Source: Methyloversatilis sp.
GTDB taxonomy: Bacteria; Pseudomonadota; Gammaproteobacteria; Burkholderiales; Rhodocyclaceae
DNA: 56,411 nt
Direction: 5' to 3'
Assembly: GCF_030696805.1 (NCBI RefSeq)
Contig: NZ_JAUYRO010000033.1
Location: forward strand, 1 to 56,411
The translations under genes were made by a program, and so were the position numbers. This document shows positions 36,146 through 44,726 of the stretch, one piece after another (the stretch's first letter is position 1; every line of letters begins with the position of its first letter). The notes under the pieces were generated by a model, which worked only from the letters and a program-made list of their open reading frames with translations, made no database searches and had not been told where the DNA came from.

Positions 36146-38521
36146 GTGAGCCTTCCAGCCAGACTGGGCAAGTACGACATCCTGCGCGAGCTCGGTCAGG
36201 GTGCGATGGGCATCGTCTATGAAGGGCGCGACCCGGTCATCGACCGCCGGGTTGCCATCAAGACGCTCAAGCGCGAGCAGCTGGAACGCAGCGAGGCCGA
36301 CGAGGTGATCGCACGCTTCAAGCGCGAGGCGCAGGCGGCCGGACGGCTCAACCACCCGAACGTCGTCGCCATCTACGAGTACGGCGAAGCAGTCGACGGT
36401 ACGGCCTTCATCGCGATGGAATTCGTGCAGGGCCGCGAACTGAAGGATCTGTTCGAAGCCGACGAGCGCATCCCCCTGCCAATGGTAGGCCGTCTGATGG
36501 GGCAGTTGCTCGACGCGCTGGGGCACGCCCACCGCCACGGTGTCACCCATCGCGACATCAAGCCGGCAAACATCATCCTGCTGGCCGACAACACGGTGAA
36601 GGTGGCCGACTTCGGCGTCGCGCGGATCGAATCGTCGAATCTGACCCAGACCGGTACCGTCATCGGCACGCCGTCCTACATGTCGCCCGAGCAATTCATG
36701 GGGCAGACGGTCGATGGACGAAGCGACCTGTTTTCAGCGGGTGTCGTGCTGTATCAGCTGCTGACCGGCGAAAAGCCCTTCACCGGCGCGCTGACCACCA
36801 TCATGCACAAGGTGCTGAAGGAAGATCCGACCTGGCCTTCGGTGCTCAACGTGCACGTCAATGCCCGGCTGGACGCTGTGGTGCGCAAGGCGCTCGCCAA
36901 ACGTCCGGATGACCGCTTTCAGGATGCCGCGGCCTTCCATGCGGCGCTCGATTCAGCGCTGGTCGCCTCGGCCGACGATGACTCCACCGTGGTCAACCTG
37001 TCGGGCGACGATGAAGGCACGCTGGTGACGCAGGCGGATGCAACGCTTTCAACGCCAACGCCAACGCCAACGCCAACGCCAACGCCAATCGACCAGGCGC
37101 CGGCCGTCGCGTCGCCGTCACGCGTCCAACCCGTCAATACGGTGGCGCGCCGCGGACCGCTGCCGCTCGTGATGGCGGTCGTTGCGCTGGTCGCCGCGAG
37201 CGCAGGCGTCTGGTTCGCGCTGCAACCAACAACCGATCCACAAACACCGACTGCCGCCATCGAAGCAGGCGCGCCGGCCGCAGTGGCCGCTGCGCCTGCT
37301 TCGCCCTCCGCACCGGAGCGTGCGCTCGACCCCGGCATCACCGTGATCAGCGCAATCGGACTGGCTGACCCGAGCGACCCACGCTTCGCCAATGACCAGG
37401 CGGCACTGGCGGGCGCGCTGCGTGACGATGCACGCCGCCAGATACTCGAAAAGGCGGTCGCGCTGTTCGTCGATCCGAAGTCGGTCAACAGCCATTACGC
37501 ACTGCTGCAGGACAAGCTGCTGGGTCGCAGCGGGGATTTCATCCAGGCGGTGCTGGAAGAAGCGCCGCCCGAGCTGGGCAAGGACGGTCTGATGGCGGGT
37601 GCCGTGCGTGCAGCAGTGCGCGTGCGTCAGGTGCAGAAGTCGCTGAACCAGATGTCGGAAGACGAGCGGGTCGATTTCATCCGCAACAACGGCGACCCTA
37701 AAGTTTCAGTCGCCGTGTCATCGCGCTGGGCCGACGGTGACCCGTCTGCGCCGGCTCAGCGTTCGCCGCTGGCCGAAAACATGTTGAAGCAGCATGTTCA
37801 GGGTTTCGGCTTCCGCACCTGGAACGACGACGCCGGCAGCCCGCAGGTGGCCGATTTCAGCATCGACGGCGAAGTGCGCTTCAAGCGACTGAGTGCCACG
37901 CTGGCGGCGTCCGGACTGACGATAGAAAAAGTGGTGCTGACCTCCTGGACCGTCCGCTGCACAGACCGCAAGACGGGTGAAGAGGTTTATCTGAATACCG
38001 AGATTCCGGAAGGTGCCAGCTGGGCCTCGGAAGAAAAGGCGCTGGCCGACATCGGAAAGCGGGTCGGCGAGCAGTTCAGCCGCGATTTCTTCCTGAGTCA
38101 CTTCCACTTCGCCGGCCGTAAGGTCAGGCTGGATATCGCCGGACTGCCCGGTCAGGACACCGCGCAGGCGCTGCTGCGCGAAATCGCCTCCATGCGGGCA
38201 GTACTCGGCACCGAAGTGCTGCGCATGGATGCGGCAGGTGCCGCGCTGAACGCCGACATGTCGGGCGGACTGGCCGAAACCAGCCAGAACGTACAGGCCG
38301 GCATCCTGCTGCCGCTCTCGCGCAAGCTCGGCCGCAACTGCCTGCGCATCGTGTCGAGCAGTCCGGAGGCGGTGGCGCTGGAATTCGAGGCGGCGTGTCG
38401 CGAGCCGTCGGTGCTTGCGCGGCTGGAAACGCTGCCGCCAGCTGCGCTGATGGACGCTGCACCGGCCCGGCGCGAAGCCGTGGTGCGCAATCCCGACCTG
38501 CTGAAGCGGATCAGTATCTGA
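36146..38521 (+). CDS. Transmembrane Ser/Thr protein kinase with large periplasmic region
   Basis: A 791-residue Hanks-type kinase. The kinase domain fills about 8-270: glycine loop (LGQGAMGIVY), Lys39 in VAIK, HRDIKPAN (H135, D137), DFG (D155), and SPEQ in place of APE; all catalytic residues are intact. A linker with TP repeats (near 302-314) leads to one membrane segment (about 337-358, LPLVMAVVALVAASAGVWFAL region). The remaining 430 residues face the periplasm: a helical part (AIGLADPSDPRFAN onward) and a beta-rich CsgG/FlgT-like part (LTSWTVRCTDRKTGEEVYL). It starts at GTG 36146 with GGAG upstream. This is likely a receptor kinase; the signal is unknown. Confidence 0.9.
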   Translation: MSLPARLGKYDILRELGQGAMGIVYEGRDPVIDRRVAIKTLKREQLERSEADEVIARFKREAQAAGRLNHPNVVAIYEYGEAVDGTAFIAMEFVQGRELKDLFEADERIPLPMVGRLMGQLLDALGHAHRHGVTHRDIKPANIILLADNTVKVADFGVARIESSNLTQTGTVIGTPSYMSPEQFMGQTVDGRSDLFSAGVVLYQLLTGEKPFTGALTTIMHKVLKEDPTWPSVLNVHVNARLDAVVRKALAKRPDDRFQDAAAFHAALDSALVASADDDSTVVNLSGDDEGTLVTQADATLSTPTPTPTPTPTPIDQAPAVASPSRVQPVNTVARRGPLPLVMAVVALVAASAGVWFALQPTTDPQTPTAAIEAGAPAAVAAAPASPSAPERALDPGITVISAIGLADPSDPRFANDQAALAGALRDDARRQILEKAVALFVDPKSVNSHYALLQDKLLGRSGDFIQAVLEEAPPELGKDGLMAGAVRAAVRVRQVQKSLNQMSEDERVDFIRNNGDPKVSVAVSSRWADGDPSAPAQRSPLAENMLKQHVQGFGFRTWNDDAGSPQVADFSIDGEVRFKRLSATLAASGLTIEKVVLTSWTVRCTDRKTGEEVYLNTEIPEGASWASEEKALADIGKRVGEQFSRDFFLSHFHFAGRKVRLDIAGLPGQDTAQALLREIASMRAVLGTEVLRMDAAGAALNADMSGGLAETSQNVQAGILLPLSRKLGRNCLRIVSSSPEAVALEFEAACREPSVLARLETLPPAALMDAAPARREAVVRNPDLLKRISI
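37051..37086 (+). repeat. Hexanucleotide repeat (AACGCC)6 in the kinase gene
   Basis: Six perfect copies of AACGCC encode a Thr-Pro run in the linker between kinase and membrane segment. A change in copy number adds or removes TP units without a frameshift. Confidence 0.95.
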
Positions 38522-38542
38522 CGGCTTCCGGCCGCATGCCGG

Positions 38543-39433
38543 TCAGCCCAGTACCTCGAACTGCATCAGGTCGATGCCCTGTTCCATCGCGCTGTGGCCG
38601 AAGCCAATGGTGCCGTGACCGCGCAGGATCATTTCCTCGCGCTTCAGGATGACTTCGTTTTCGCCCTCAATGCGCAGGAAGGTGCCGTTGGTACTCTGGT
38701 CGATCAGCACGAACTTGTCTCGCCTGCGCTCGATGCGGGCGTGGTTGCGCGAGGCGCGCTGGTCCTTGATGACGACCTCGTTGCCCATGTCCCGACCGAG
38801 CGTGAGCGGGCCGTGCGTCGGGTCCAGCGTGCACTCCATTTCTCGATACTTGACGAACAGGCGTGCCATCACGTACAGCGGCGCGGTGCTTGACGCCTTC
38901 ATCGTGAGGTCGGCGCCTTCCTGCCACAGCACTTCGCACACCCGCACGTCTTCGGCCTTGCCCTTCACGGTCAGCGCGTCGATCTCGCGCACTGCCGGGG
39001 CGAGCGAAAGGGTCAGCGAAGACAGGGTTTCGGCCGTGGTGATCACCTGGCCGGCCTGCGCCAGACCGGCCATGCGGGCCGCCGTGTTGACCGTGTCGCC
39101 GAACACGTCGTCGTTTTCCTCGATTGCCGGCCCGTAGTGGAAGCCGACGCGGATGGCCAGCTTGACGCCCGACACCGGCGGCAGGTCCGTGATGCGGTGC
39201 TGCATTTCGCAGGCGGCCTGAATGCCTTCGTCGGCACTCGGGAAAGTCGTCATGACCTCGTCACCGATGGTCTTGATGACCTTTCCGCCATGGCCGTCGA
39301 TCACCCGCCGGATGCGATTGAGGCAACGCTCGACCGCACGCAGGGCTTCGGCATCCCCGAGCTTTTCGTACAGCCGGGTGCTGCCCGACACGTCGGCGAA
39401 CAGCACGCAAAGAGATTTTTGTTGGGAGCTCAT
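38543..39433 (-). CDS. Class III adenylate cyclase with C-terminal FHA domain
   Basis: A 296-residue cytosolic protein. The N-terminal half is a class III nucleotidyl cyclase: metal Asp14 in LFADVSGST and Asp58 in IKTIGDEVM, Lys54 for the purine, and FGDTVNTAARM. That residue set favours ATP over GTP. The C-terminal part (about 205-290) is an FHA domain with LGRDMGNEVVIKD, ASRNHARI and STNGT, which binds phosphothreonine peptides. I chose the ATG at 39433, since the extension upstream lacks similarity. It is convergent with the Ser/Thr kinase with only 21 bp between, so the pair may form a signalling unit. Confidence 0.88.
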   Translation of the reverse strand: MSSQQKSLCVLFADVSGSTRLYEKLGDAEALRAVERCLNRIRRVIDGHGGKVIKTIGDEVMTTFPSADEGIQAACEMQHRITDLPPVSGVKLAIRVGFHYGPAIEENDDVFGDTVNTAARMAGLAQAGQVITTAETLSSLTLSLAPAVREIDALTVKGKAEDVRVCEVLWQEGADLTMKASSTAPLYVMARLFVKYREMECTLDPTHGPLTLGRDMGNEVVIKDQRASRNHARIERRRDKFVLIDQSTNGTFLRIEGENEVILKREEMILRGHGTIGFGHSAMEQGIDLMQFEVLG

Positions 39434-39533
39434 GGGTGGCCGGAATGGCGAACGACTGTCACCGTATTTTACAAACGCACGCCGGATCTGTCCGGTTTTT
39501 GGTCGGCAATCATCCAGATGGCTGCCGCATGCG

Positions 39534-40274
39534 TCACAGATGCGCGCTGCGCCCACCGTCCACCGCGATGATCTGACCGGTGATGTAGGGCGCGTCTTCG
39601 ATCAGGAAGCGTACCGTACGCGCGATGTCCTGTGGGCAGCCTTCGCGTTTGAGCAGGGTGTGTTCGACGATGCGCGCACGTTCGACGGCATCGAAAAGAG
39701 GGTCGTCCGGCCACTGTATCGGCCCCGGCGCCACGCCATTCACCCTGACCTGCGGCGCAAGTTCGATCGCCAGCGCCCGCGTCAGCGTGGCCAGCGCACC
39801 CTTCGACGCGCTGTACAGCGCGTAGCCGGCGAGCGGACGTTCGGCGTGGATGTCCGCGATATTGACGATGCAGCCGCCGCGCGCCCGCAGTTCCGGCGCA
39901 GCCGCCTGGGCGAGGAACAACGGCGCCTTGAAGTTGCTGCCGACCAGGCTGTCCCAGTCCTGCGCGGTCACGCTGCCGAGCGGCGTCGGAAAGAAGCTCG
40001 ACGCATTGTTCACCAGCGCATCGAGCCGGCCCCACAGCGCAGTGGCCGCCGTCACCAGCGGCGGCAGGCCGTCGGTGTCGAGCAGATCGGCCGCCAGCCC
40101 GGCGGCGCTGCCGGGGCGCAGCGCATTCAGCGATTCGACCAGCGCATGCGCCTCGCCGGTCGAGCGGTGATGGTGGATCACCACCCGCCAGCCGGCGCCG
40201 TGCAAGGTACGCGCGATTTGCGCGCCGACCCGTCGCGCCGCGCCGGTGATCAAGACTACCCGTTCGTGGTTCAT
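39534..40274 (-). CDS. Pteridine reductase (SDR family)
   Basis: A 246-residue short-chain dehydrogenase. The cofactor motif is TGAARRVG, in which the Arg replaces the second Gly of the usual TGxxxGxG, as in PTR1/FolM pteridine reductases. Catalytic residues are in NIADIHAERPLAGYALYSASK (Tyr-x3-Lys with Asp in place of Ser as in PTR1). It should reduce dihydrobiopterin or dihydrofolate-like pterins with NADPH. It is divergent from the MidA-like methyltransferase, with 71 bp between. Confidence 0.88.
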   Translation of the reverse strand: MNHERVVLITGAARRVGAQIARTLHGAGWRVVIHHHRSTGEAHALVESLNALRPGSAAGLAADLLDTDGLPPLVTAATALWGRLDALVNNASSFFPTPLGSVTAQDWDSLVGSNFKAPLFLAQAAAPELRARGGCIVNIADIHAERPLAGYALYSASKGALATLTRALAIELAPQVRVNGVAPGPIQWPDDPLFDAVERARIVEHTLLKREGCPQDIARTVRFLIEDAPYITGQIIAVDGGRSAHL

Positions 40275-40345
40275 GTCGCCCTGCCCGATTGTGCCGCGCC
40301 CGTCAGTTGCCGCATCATGCGCAGCCCGCCCAAACCTTCGCCCAT

Positions 40346-41497
40346 ATGTCCCTGCCTCTGCATCTGCCCCCTCCCGACGCCGATGCCCTCGACCACAGCG
40401 CCCGTCTGCAGGCGCTGATCCGGTCCGAAATCGCCGGCGGCGGCTGGATGCCGTTCAGCCGCTACATGGCACTCGCGCTGTACGCGCCCGGCCTCGGCTA
40501 TTACAGCGGTGCGCTGCAAAAGTTCGGCAGCGGCGGCGATTTCGTCACCGCGCCCGAGCTTTCACCGCTGTTCGGGCGCTGTCTGGCGACCCAGCTTGCC
40601 GAACTGATGCATCTGTCGGCGCCTCACCTGCTGGAAGCGGGCGCCGGCAGCGGCCGGCTCGCGGTCGATCTGCTGCGCGAACTCGAGCGCATCGGCCGCG
40701 CCCCCGAAAGTTACCGCATCCTCGAACTGTCGGCCGATCTGCGCGCGCGCCAGCGTGCGCTGATCGAGCGCGAAGTGCCGTCACTGGCCGGACGCGTCGA
40801 ATGGCTGGATGCGCTGCCCGAGCGCTTCAGTGGCGTGGTGTTCGGCAATGAACTGCTCGATGCCCTGCCGGTCGAGCGCATCCGCGCCACGGCGCAGCGC
40901 ATCGAAGAAGCCGGTCTGACGCTCGATGCCGACGGGCAGATCGTTCCGGACTGGCGCGTCGCCCCGCCAGCGCTGGCCGACGCAGCCCGCGCGCTCGGCC
41001 TGCCGCCGGGCTACCAGACCGAACTGGGTCTGGCCGGCTGCGCCTGGGTCGCCGAATGGGCGCGGCGCATCGATCGCGGCGCACTGCTGCTGATCGACTA
41101 CGGCTTTCCGCAAGCCGAGTACTACCACCCCGACCGCAGCACCGGCACGCTGATGTGCCACTACCGCCACCATGCGCACGCCGAGCCCTTTTGGATGCCC
41201 GGCCTGTGCGACATCACGGCCCACGTCGACTTCACAGCGGTGGCGCAGAGCGCATTCGACGCCGGCCTGTCGCTCGCCGGCTATACCTCGCAAGCGAGCT
41301 TCCTTCTGAACTGCGGTTTGCCTGCGCTGTTGTCGGATGAACCGGAACCGCTGGCTCGCGCGAAGCGCAATGCGGAAGTGAACCAGCTCACCTCGCCGGC
41401 CGAAATGGGCGAGCTGTTCAAGGTGATCTGCATGACGCGCGGCATTGCCGCATCGCTGACCGGCTTCGCGCGCGGCGACCGCAGCCATACCCTCTGA
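40346..41497 (+). CDS. MidA/NDUFAF7-like SAM methyltransferase
   Basis: A 383-residue class I methyltransferase of the NDUFAF7/MidA (DUF185) group. Visible are FSRYMALALYAPGLGYYSG, the SAM loop LLEAGAGSGRLAVDLL, the GNELLDALPVERI block, and DYGFPQAEYYHPDRSTGTL. In mitochondria NDUFAF7 dimethylates an Arg of complex I; the bacterial substrate is not proven. Presence of an NDUFA9-like protein at 11891-12856 is a thematic match only. The stop abuts the 3' end of the convergent pbpC. Confidence 0.9.
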   Translation: MSLPLHLPPPDADALDHSARLQALIRSEIAGGGWMPFSRYMALALYAPGLGYYSGALQKFGSGGDFVTAPELSPLFGRCLATQLAELMHLSAPHLLEAGAGSGRLAVDLLRELERIGRAPESYRILELSADLRARQRALIEREVPSLAGRVEWLDALPERFSGVVFGNELLDALPVERIRATAQRIEEAGLTLDADGQIVPDWRVAPPALADAARALGLPPGYQTELGLAGCAWVAEWARRIDRGALLLIDYGFPQAEYYHPDRSTGTLMCHYRHHAHAEPFWMPGLCDITAHVDFTAVAQSAFDAGLSLAGYTSQASFLLNCGLPALLSDEPEPLARAKRNAEVNQLTSPAEMGELFKVICMTRGIAASLTGFARGDRSHTL

Positions 41498-43549
41498 TCA
41501 GGGGAGTGCGGGCAGTGCGGCGGAATCGTCCAGCCGCACCTCGAATTCCATCGATTCGACCTGCAGGCCGGCAGCGTCGAGCAGCGCCAGCCGATGCCGG
41601 CCGGGACGTGGGCTCCATAGCGCCCGACCTTCGACTGCCGGCAGGCGCTCGCCATTGATCAGCCAGACCAGCCCGGGCAGCGGCGGGCGCGCCTCGAACA
41701 GCACGGTCTGGCGGCTGGCCGGCAGCGCAGCGCGGACCAGCTTCACGCCGCTGACTGGCAGCACGATGCGCGGCCGGCCGGATATATCGCGCACCGTTGC
41801 GTCGACGAAGGCCTGCTGGGTGCCGGGCAGGAAATACTCGTCGCGGGACGCTTCGATCGCCGGCTCGAATTGCACGCGTACCCGCTCTACGCCTGGTGGC
41901 GCACCAGGGCGCTCTGACGCCGGCTCGAACCCCGGTCCGTCCAGTGCGTCGATCAGCGCCAGCCAGGTGGCAGCGACCGGGCGCGGTGCGCGCAGTGCCA
42001 CCGTGTAGTGGCGCGTGAATCCGACTGACCACCAGACCGAATGGTCAGCGGAACGGCCATTCATCAGAGCTGCCCAGGGCCGTGGGGCGGATTCGCCGTC
42101 GGTCGGGCGCGCCATCAGCAGGTCGCCGACGATCCAGGCTGCGGCCGGCGACCACAGGCGTTGCGCCGGTGATCCCGGGAGCGCGTCGCCCGCAGTTGCC
42201 GGTTCGAGTCGCCACGCGCTCCACAGCCCGGCGCTGGCAAAGGTGCGGTAAGCGTTCGCCAGCTCGATCAGGCTGGCGCGCGCGCCGCCGTTGGACACGG
42301 CCGCCAGGCCGTGCGCCTGCAAAGTGGCGACCAGTGCGTCGTCACCGACCAGCGCGCGTACGCGCAGCGCAGGAATGTCGGCGGCGAGTGCCAGTGCGCC
42401 GCGCACGCTGACGGCGCCGCGCGGCTCGCCATCGGGCACGCCGGGCGGCAGGGGCAGCGCGACGAAGGCCGGGCTGTCGTCGAGCACCGAAGCGGCTGTC
42501 AGCCAGCGCTGCTCGATCGCCATGCCATACATGAAGGGCTGCAATGCGCTGCCGGCCGGCTGACGCTGCAGCACGCTGTCGGCGTTGTCCGGTCCGCCGC
42601 CCCATACGCGCACTTCGCCGGTGAGGTTGTCGAGCACCACCACGGAGGTATCGCCGCGCGTACCGCCCAGCGCCTGCAAGGCGCGCCGCTGCAGCCGGGC
42701 GTCCAGCGTGGTCGGGCGTTGTTCGCCGGGTTCGCGCAGCAGCCGCCGAGCCAGCGCGGTGGCGTCCTGCCAGCGAGGCTCGATGTGGTAGCGCTGTGAC
42801 AGCACGCCGTCTGCGCGCGTCCGGATGTCGCGGCAGTCCGGCGCCGGATCAAGTCGCCTGGCCACCGCGCAGGCACGCGTCGCCACCTTGTCGGCCGAAG
42901 CGTTCGGGCCGCGCAGCAGCGCGGCCAGCAGCACCGCCTCGACTGCATCGACCGCGTCCGGATCCTTGCCGAACAGGCCGCGCGAGGCGGCGCCGATGCC
43001 GCGCAGTTCGCTGCGGAACGGTGCCAGGTTGAAATACGCTTCGAGAATCTGTGCCTTGTTCCAGCGCCGTTCGATCTGGCGTGCCGCGGCCGCCTGATCC
43101 CACTTCTGGCCCACGCTGCGGCGCGTGCCCTGCAGGCGCAGCGCCGGATCGATCAGGCCGGCCAACTGCATGGTCAGGGTCGAGGCACCGCGCGGCCGGC
43201 GGCCTTCGAGCGCGCGCCACAGGTTGTCCCAGGTGGCCCCGGCCAGCGCCTGCCAGTCCACGCCGTCATGCTGCAGAAAACGCTTGTCCTCGGCCACCAG
43301 CAGCGCGCGCACCAGGGGTTGCGACAGCGCACGGGCACTGACCCAGTCGAGCCGCCGTTCGTCGAAGTCGACCCGCACTTCGGCCAGCGGCTCGCCGTGA
43401 CGGTCGAGCAGGCGCGCTTCCGACGAGCGCCAGGCATTGCGCACGGTGTCGAAGTCGGGTGCCAGTGCGTGCGCAGCCGTGCCGGCCAGCAGGCTGACGG
43501 CACACAGCACGCACCGCACCGCATCGCGGACCGACGTCGGCTTGCTCAA
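41498..43549 (-). CDS. pbpC: Penicillin-binding protein 1C with degenerate transpeptidase
   Basis: A 683-residue protein. After a signal or anchor segment (VLCAVSLLAGTAAHALA) comes an intact glycosyltransferase domain: Glu87 in EDKRFLQHDGVDW and RGASTLTMQLAG. The transpeptidase domain keeps its outline, but SxxK is SALQ (Ser334, Gln337 in place of Lys) and KTG is MNG (496-498). A C-terminal PBP1C domain (LPGLVWLINGERLPAVEG) follows. Transpeptidation should be lost while glycan polymerisation may remain. The start is unsure: TTG at 43549 overlaps the queD stop, or GTG at 43558. No alpha-2-macroglobulin gene, the usual partner, is adjacent. Confidence 0.88.
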   Translation of the reverse strand: MSKPTSVRDAVRCVLCAVSLLAGTAAHALAPDFDTVRNAWRSSEARLLDRHGEPLAEVRVDFDERRLDWVSARALSQPLVRALLVAEDKRFLQHDGVDWQALAGATWDNLWRALEGRRPRGASTLTMQLAGLIDPALRLQGTRRSVGQKWDQAAAARQIERRWNKAQILEAYFNLAPFRSELRGIGAASRGLFGKDPDAVDAVEAVLLAALLRGPNASADKVATRACAVARRLDPAPDCRDIRTRADGVLSQRYHIEPRWQDATALARRLLREPGEQRPTTLDARLQRRALQALGGTRGDTSVVVLDNLTGEVRVWGGGPDNADSVLQRQPAGSALQPFMYGMAIEQRWLTAASVLDDSPAFVALPLPPGVPDGEPRGAVSVRGALALAADIPALRVRALVGDDALVATLQAHGLAAVSNGGARASLIELANAYRTFASAGLWSAWRLEPATAGDALPGSPAQRLWSPAAAWIVGDLLMARPTDGESAPRPWAALMNGRSADHSVWWSVGFTRHYTVALRAPRPVAATWLALIDALDGPGFEPASERPGAPPGVERVRVQFEPAIEASRDEYFLPGTQQAFVDATVRDISGRPRIVLPVSGVKLVRAALPASRQTVLFEARPPLPGLVWLINGERLPAVEGRALWSPRPGRHRLALLDAAGLQVESMEFEVRLDDSAALPALP

Positions 43550-43911
43550 GCCGCGCACAGCGCGCACTTGTCGCCCGAGACCTGACGTTCCACGGTGACG
43601 CGCGCCAGTTGCGGCAGTTGCGGTGCCAGCGCGCGCCAGATGAACTGGCACAGATTTTCCAGCGTGGCCGGGCCGAGGCCGTCGACTTCATCCAGAAAGC
43701 GGTGGTCGAGCGCGTCGCGCACGCTGGCCAGCGCGGCGCGCAGCAGCGCAAGATCGACCAGCATGCCGCTTACCGGGTCGGGCTCGCCGCGCAGCATCAC
43801 TTCGGCGTGATAGGTGTGGCCGTGAATGCGCAGGCTGCTGTCGGTATCGACCTTGCGGCGCAGGGTGTGGGCGGCTTCGAAGTAGAAGCGCTGACTGAGT
43901 TCGACGACCAT
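43546..43911 (-). CDS. queD: 6-carboxytetrahydropterin synthase QueD
   Basis: A 121-residue enzyme that makes 6-carboxy-tetrahydropterin from dihydroneopterin triphosphate in queuosine synthesis. The zinc histidines are in RFYFEAAHTL and RIHGHTYHAEV, and the catalytic region is DLALLRAAL then ALDHRFLDEV and PATLENLCQFIW. The end SGDKCALCAA has two extra cysteines. The ATG at 43911 begins at the family start, although an upstream Met in frame exists. It follows queE by about 95 bp, and its stop overlaps pbpC. Confidence 0.92.
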   Translation of the reverse strand: MVVELSQRFYFEAAHTLRRKVDTDSSLRIHGHTYHAEVMLRGEPDPVSGMLVDLALLRAALASVRDALDHRFLDEVDGLGPATLENLCQFIWRALAPQLPQLARVTVERQVSGDKCALCAA

Positions 43912-44006
43912 CTTTGTCAGGTGAAGGAAAGCAGGATTGTGAGAAAACGCGTGCATGGGAACGCCGCGGGAGGCCACGCGCGGGAAGCCCGCAGCGGCGG
44001 CGGCGA

Positions 44007-44639
44007 TCAGCGGATGCCCAGCGCCTTGTGCGTCTGGTGACTGAGCCGCCAGCGCGGATGGCGCATGCACCAGTCGATCGCCCAGCGGCGGTTGTCGGCT
44101 GCTGCCGCATTGTCCATCGGCTGCACCAGCAAGTGCCGGAAATCCCAGCTTTCCATCGCCGCCAGGTCCAGCCCGGGCTGCGGCACGACCACCTTCAGTT
44201 CGTGTCCCTGGCGCTGCACCACGTCGTTGCCCGCTTTCGGGCTGACGCAGATCCAGTCGATGCCATCGGGTGCGGCCAGCGTGCCATTGGTTTCGACCGC
44301 GATTTCGAAGTCGCGCGCGTGCAGGGCGTCGATCAGTGCGGCGTCGAGCTGCAGCAGCGGCTCGCCCCCGGTCAGCACGACCAGACGCGGGCCGCCGGCG
44401 CCGGCCCAGCATCCGGCGATCGCGTCGGCCAGCGTGTCGGCCTGCTCATGACGGCCGCCCAGCGTGCCGTCGGTGCCGACGAAATCGGTGTCGCAGAAGC
44501 GGCACTGCGCGCTGGCGCGGTCCGCTTCGCGGCCACTCCACAGATTGCAGCCGGCAAAGCGGCAGAACACCGCGGCGCGGCCGGCATTCAGTCCCTCGCC
44601 CTGCAGCGTGTAGAAGATTTCCTTAACCTGATACGTCAC
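44007..44639 (-). CDS. queE: 7-carboxy-7-deazaguanine synthase QueE
   Basis: A 210-residue radical SAM enzyme that contracts the 6-carboxypterin ring. The iron-sulfur cysteines are in FCRFAGCNLW and, after an insertion, CRFCDTDF, the divergent cluster spacing of QueE. TLQGEGLNAGRAAVF and VVLTGGEPLLQ are the substrate and SAM blocks, and SPKAG closes the domain. The start is GTG at 44639. It should hand its product to QueC, which is absent from this window. Divergent from srkA. Confidence 0.92.
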   Translation of the reverse strand: MTYQVKEIFYTLQGEGLNAGRAAVFCRFAGCNLWSGREADRASAQCRFCDTDFVGTDGTLGGRHEQADTLADAIAGCWAGAGGPRLVVLTGGEPLLQLDAALIDALHARDFEIAVETNGTLAAPDGIDWICVSPKAGNDVVQRQGHELKVVVPQPGLDLAAMESWDFRHLLVQPMDNAAAADNRRWAIDWCMRHPRWRLSHQTHKALGIR

Positions 44640-44682
44640 GGCGAGCGCTGTTGCGGCGGGAAACGCGCTAGGGTAGGGGTTG

Positions 44683-44704
44683 CCGACCCTGAATTCAAGG
44701 TCGG
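44683..44704. promoter_or_regulatory. Near-perfect 22-bp palindrome between queE and srkA
   Basis: The arms CCGACC and GGTCGG flank TGAATTCA, with one mismatched pair (C/A). Outer AGGGG and CCCCT can extend the stem. It ends 22 bp before the srkA ATG. A protein operator or a leader hairpin are both possible. Confidence 0.45.
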
Positions 44705-44726
44705 GCCCCTTATTCAACGAGACACG

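Noticed and set aside
37051-37086. Phase-variable on/off switch in the kinase gene
   Set aside because: The repeat unit is six bases, so changes stay in frame and cannot switch the gene off.
36146-38521. PASTA-type PknB kinase
   Set aside because: The periplasmic part lacks PASTA repeats, and no division or wall genes are adjacent.
43914-44726. Upstream extension of the srkA frame
   Set aside because: It overlaps queE on the other strand, and similarity to SrkA begins only at the ATG at 44727.
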